A stretch of 13,439 nt of DNA from JBIOYL01 sp044870185 (GTDB taxonomy: Bacteria > Actinomycetota > CALGFH01), in contig JBIOYL010000247.1 of assembly GCA_044870185.1 (NCBI GenBank), positions 1-13,439 on the forward strand. Direction: 5' to 3'. Of the stretch, positions 13,439 through 13,439 are shown in pieces. The position numbers and the translations under genes are program-made. The notes below the pieces were generated by a model. That model saw only the letters and a list, made by a program, of their open reading frames with translations. It was not told where the DNA came from and ran no database searches. Positions within the stretch are counted from its first letter, which is position 1. Each line of letters opens with the position of its first letter.

Positions 13439-13439
13439 G

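Larger units (their letters stand above)
12893..13439 (-). mobile_element. IS200/IS605-superfamily element, right end and tnpB part
   Basis: The element enters from the window's right edge and its right end abuts the WD40 pseudogene. The boundary is placed at about 12892-12894, because WD40-like coding (GATLATV) stops there and the tnpB 3' region begins. The exact base cannot be fixed without the empty site. The left end, and any tnpA, lie outside the window. Confidence 0.7.

Overview
The window is GC-rich DNA with strongly GC-biased third codon positions, most likely from an actinobacterium (Actinomycetota), perhaps uncultured. This is inferred from composition and gene content: a DesK/NarL-type two-component pair, RND pumps paired with a short lipoprotein 'adaptor', and remains of a BTAD/WD40 (AfsR-like) regulator. 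No rRNA, tRNA or CRISPR array was seen.

Layout. Bases 2-292 hold the 3' end of a gene on the + strand, possibly a CehA/McbA-type metallohydrolase. Convergent to it, on the - strand, is a translationally coupled sensor kinase / response regulator pair (2232 down to 365). An intergenic region of about 435 bp (2233-2667) follows. It is rich in inverted and iterated sequence and carries a clear operator-like palindrome. From it a + strand cluster diverges: RND permease 1 (2668-5856), a short lipoprotein related to RND adaptors (5898-6392), RND permease 2 (6435-9575) and a secreted protein of unknown function (9630-10559). Two strong stem-loops end this cluster. Beyond them a CoA-binding-fold protein (- strand) and a VOC/glyoxalase-fold protein (+ strand) are divergently arranged.

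The right end (11619-13439) is decayed. A possible - strand membrane-gene remnant abuts a truncated, twice-frameshifted BTAD-WD40 pseudogene. The last visible WD40 unit is interrupted by an IS200/IS605-type element whose tnpB runs off the window on the - strand.

How the genes may work together: the kinase/regulator pair probably senses an envelope or metal/toxicant signal and controls the divergent efflux cluster through the palindrome at 2476-2494. The two RND permeases are clear paralogues that may act together or on different substrates. Their only companion is a lipoprotein that lacks the lipoyl/hairpin parts of a Gram-negative adaptor, so this looks like an RND system re-purposed for a cell without an outer membrane. 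That architecture, together with the following secreted protein, is the most interesting part of the window.
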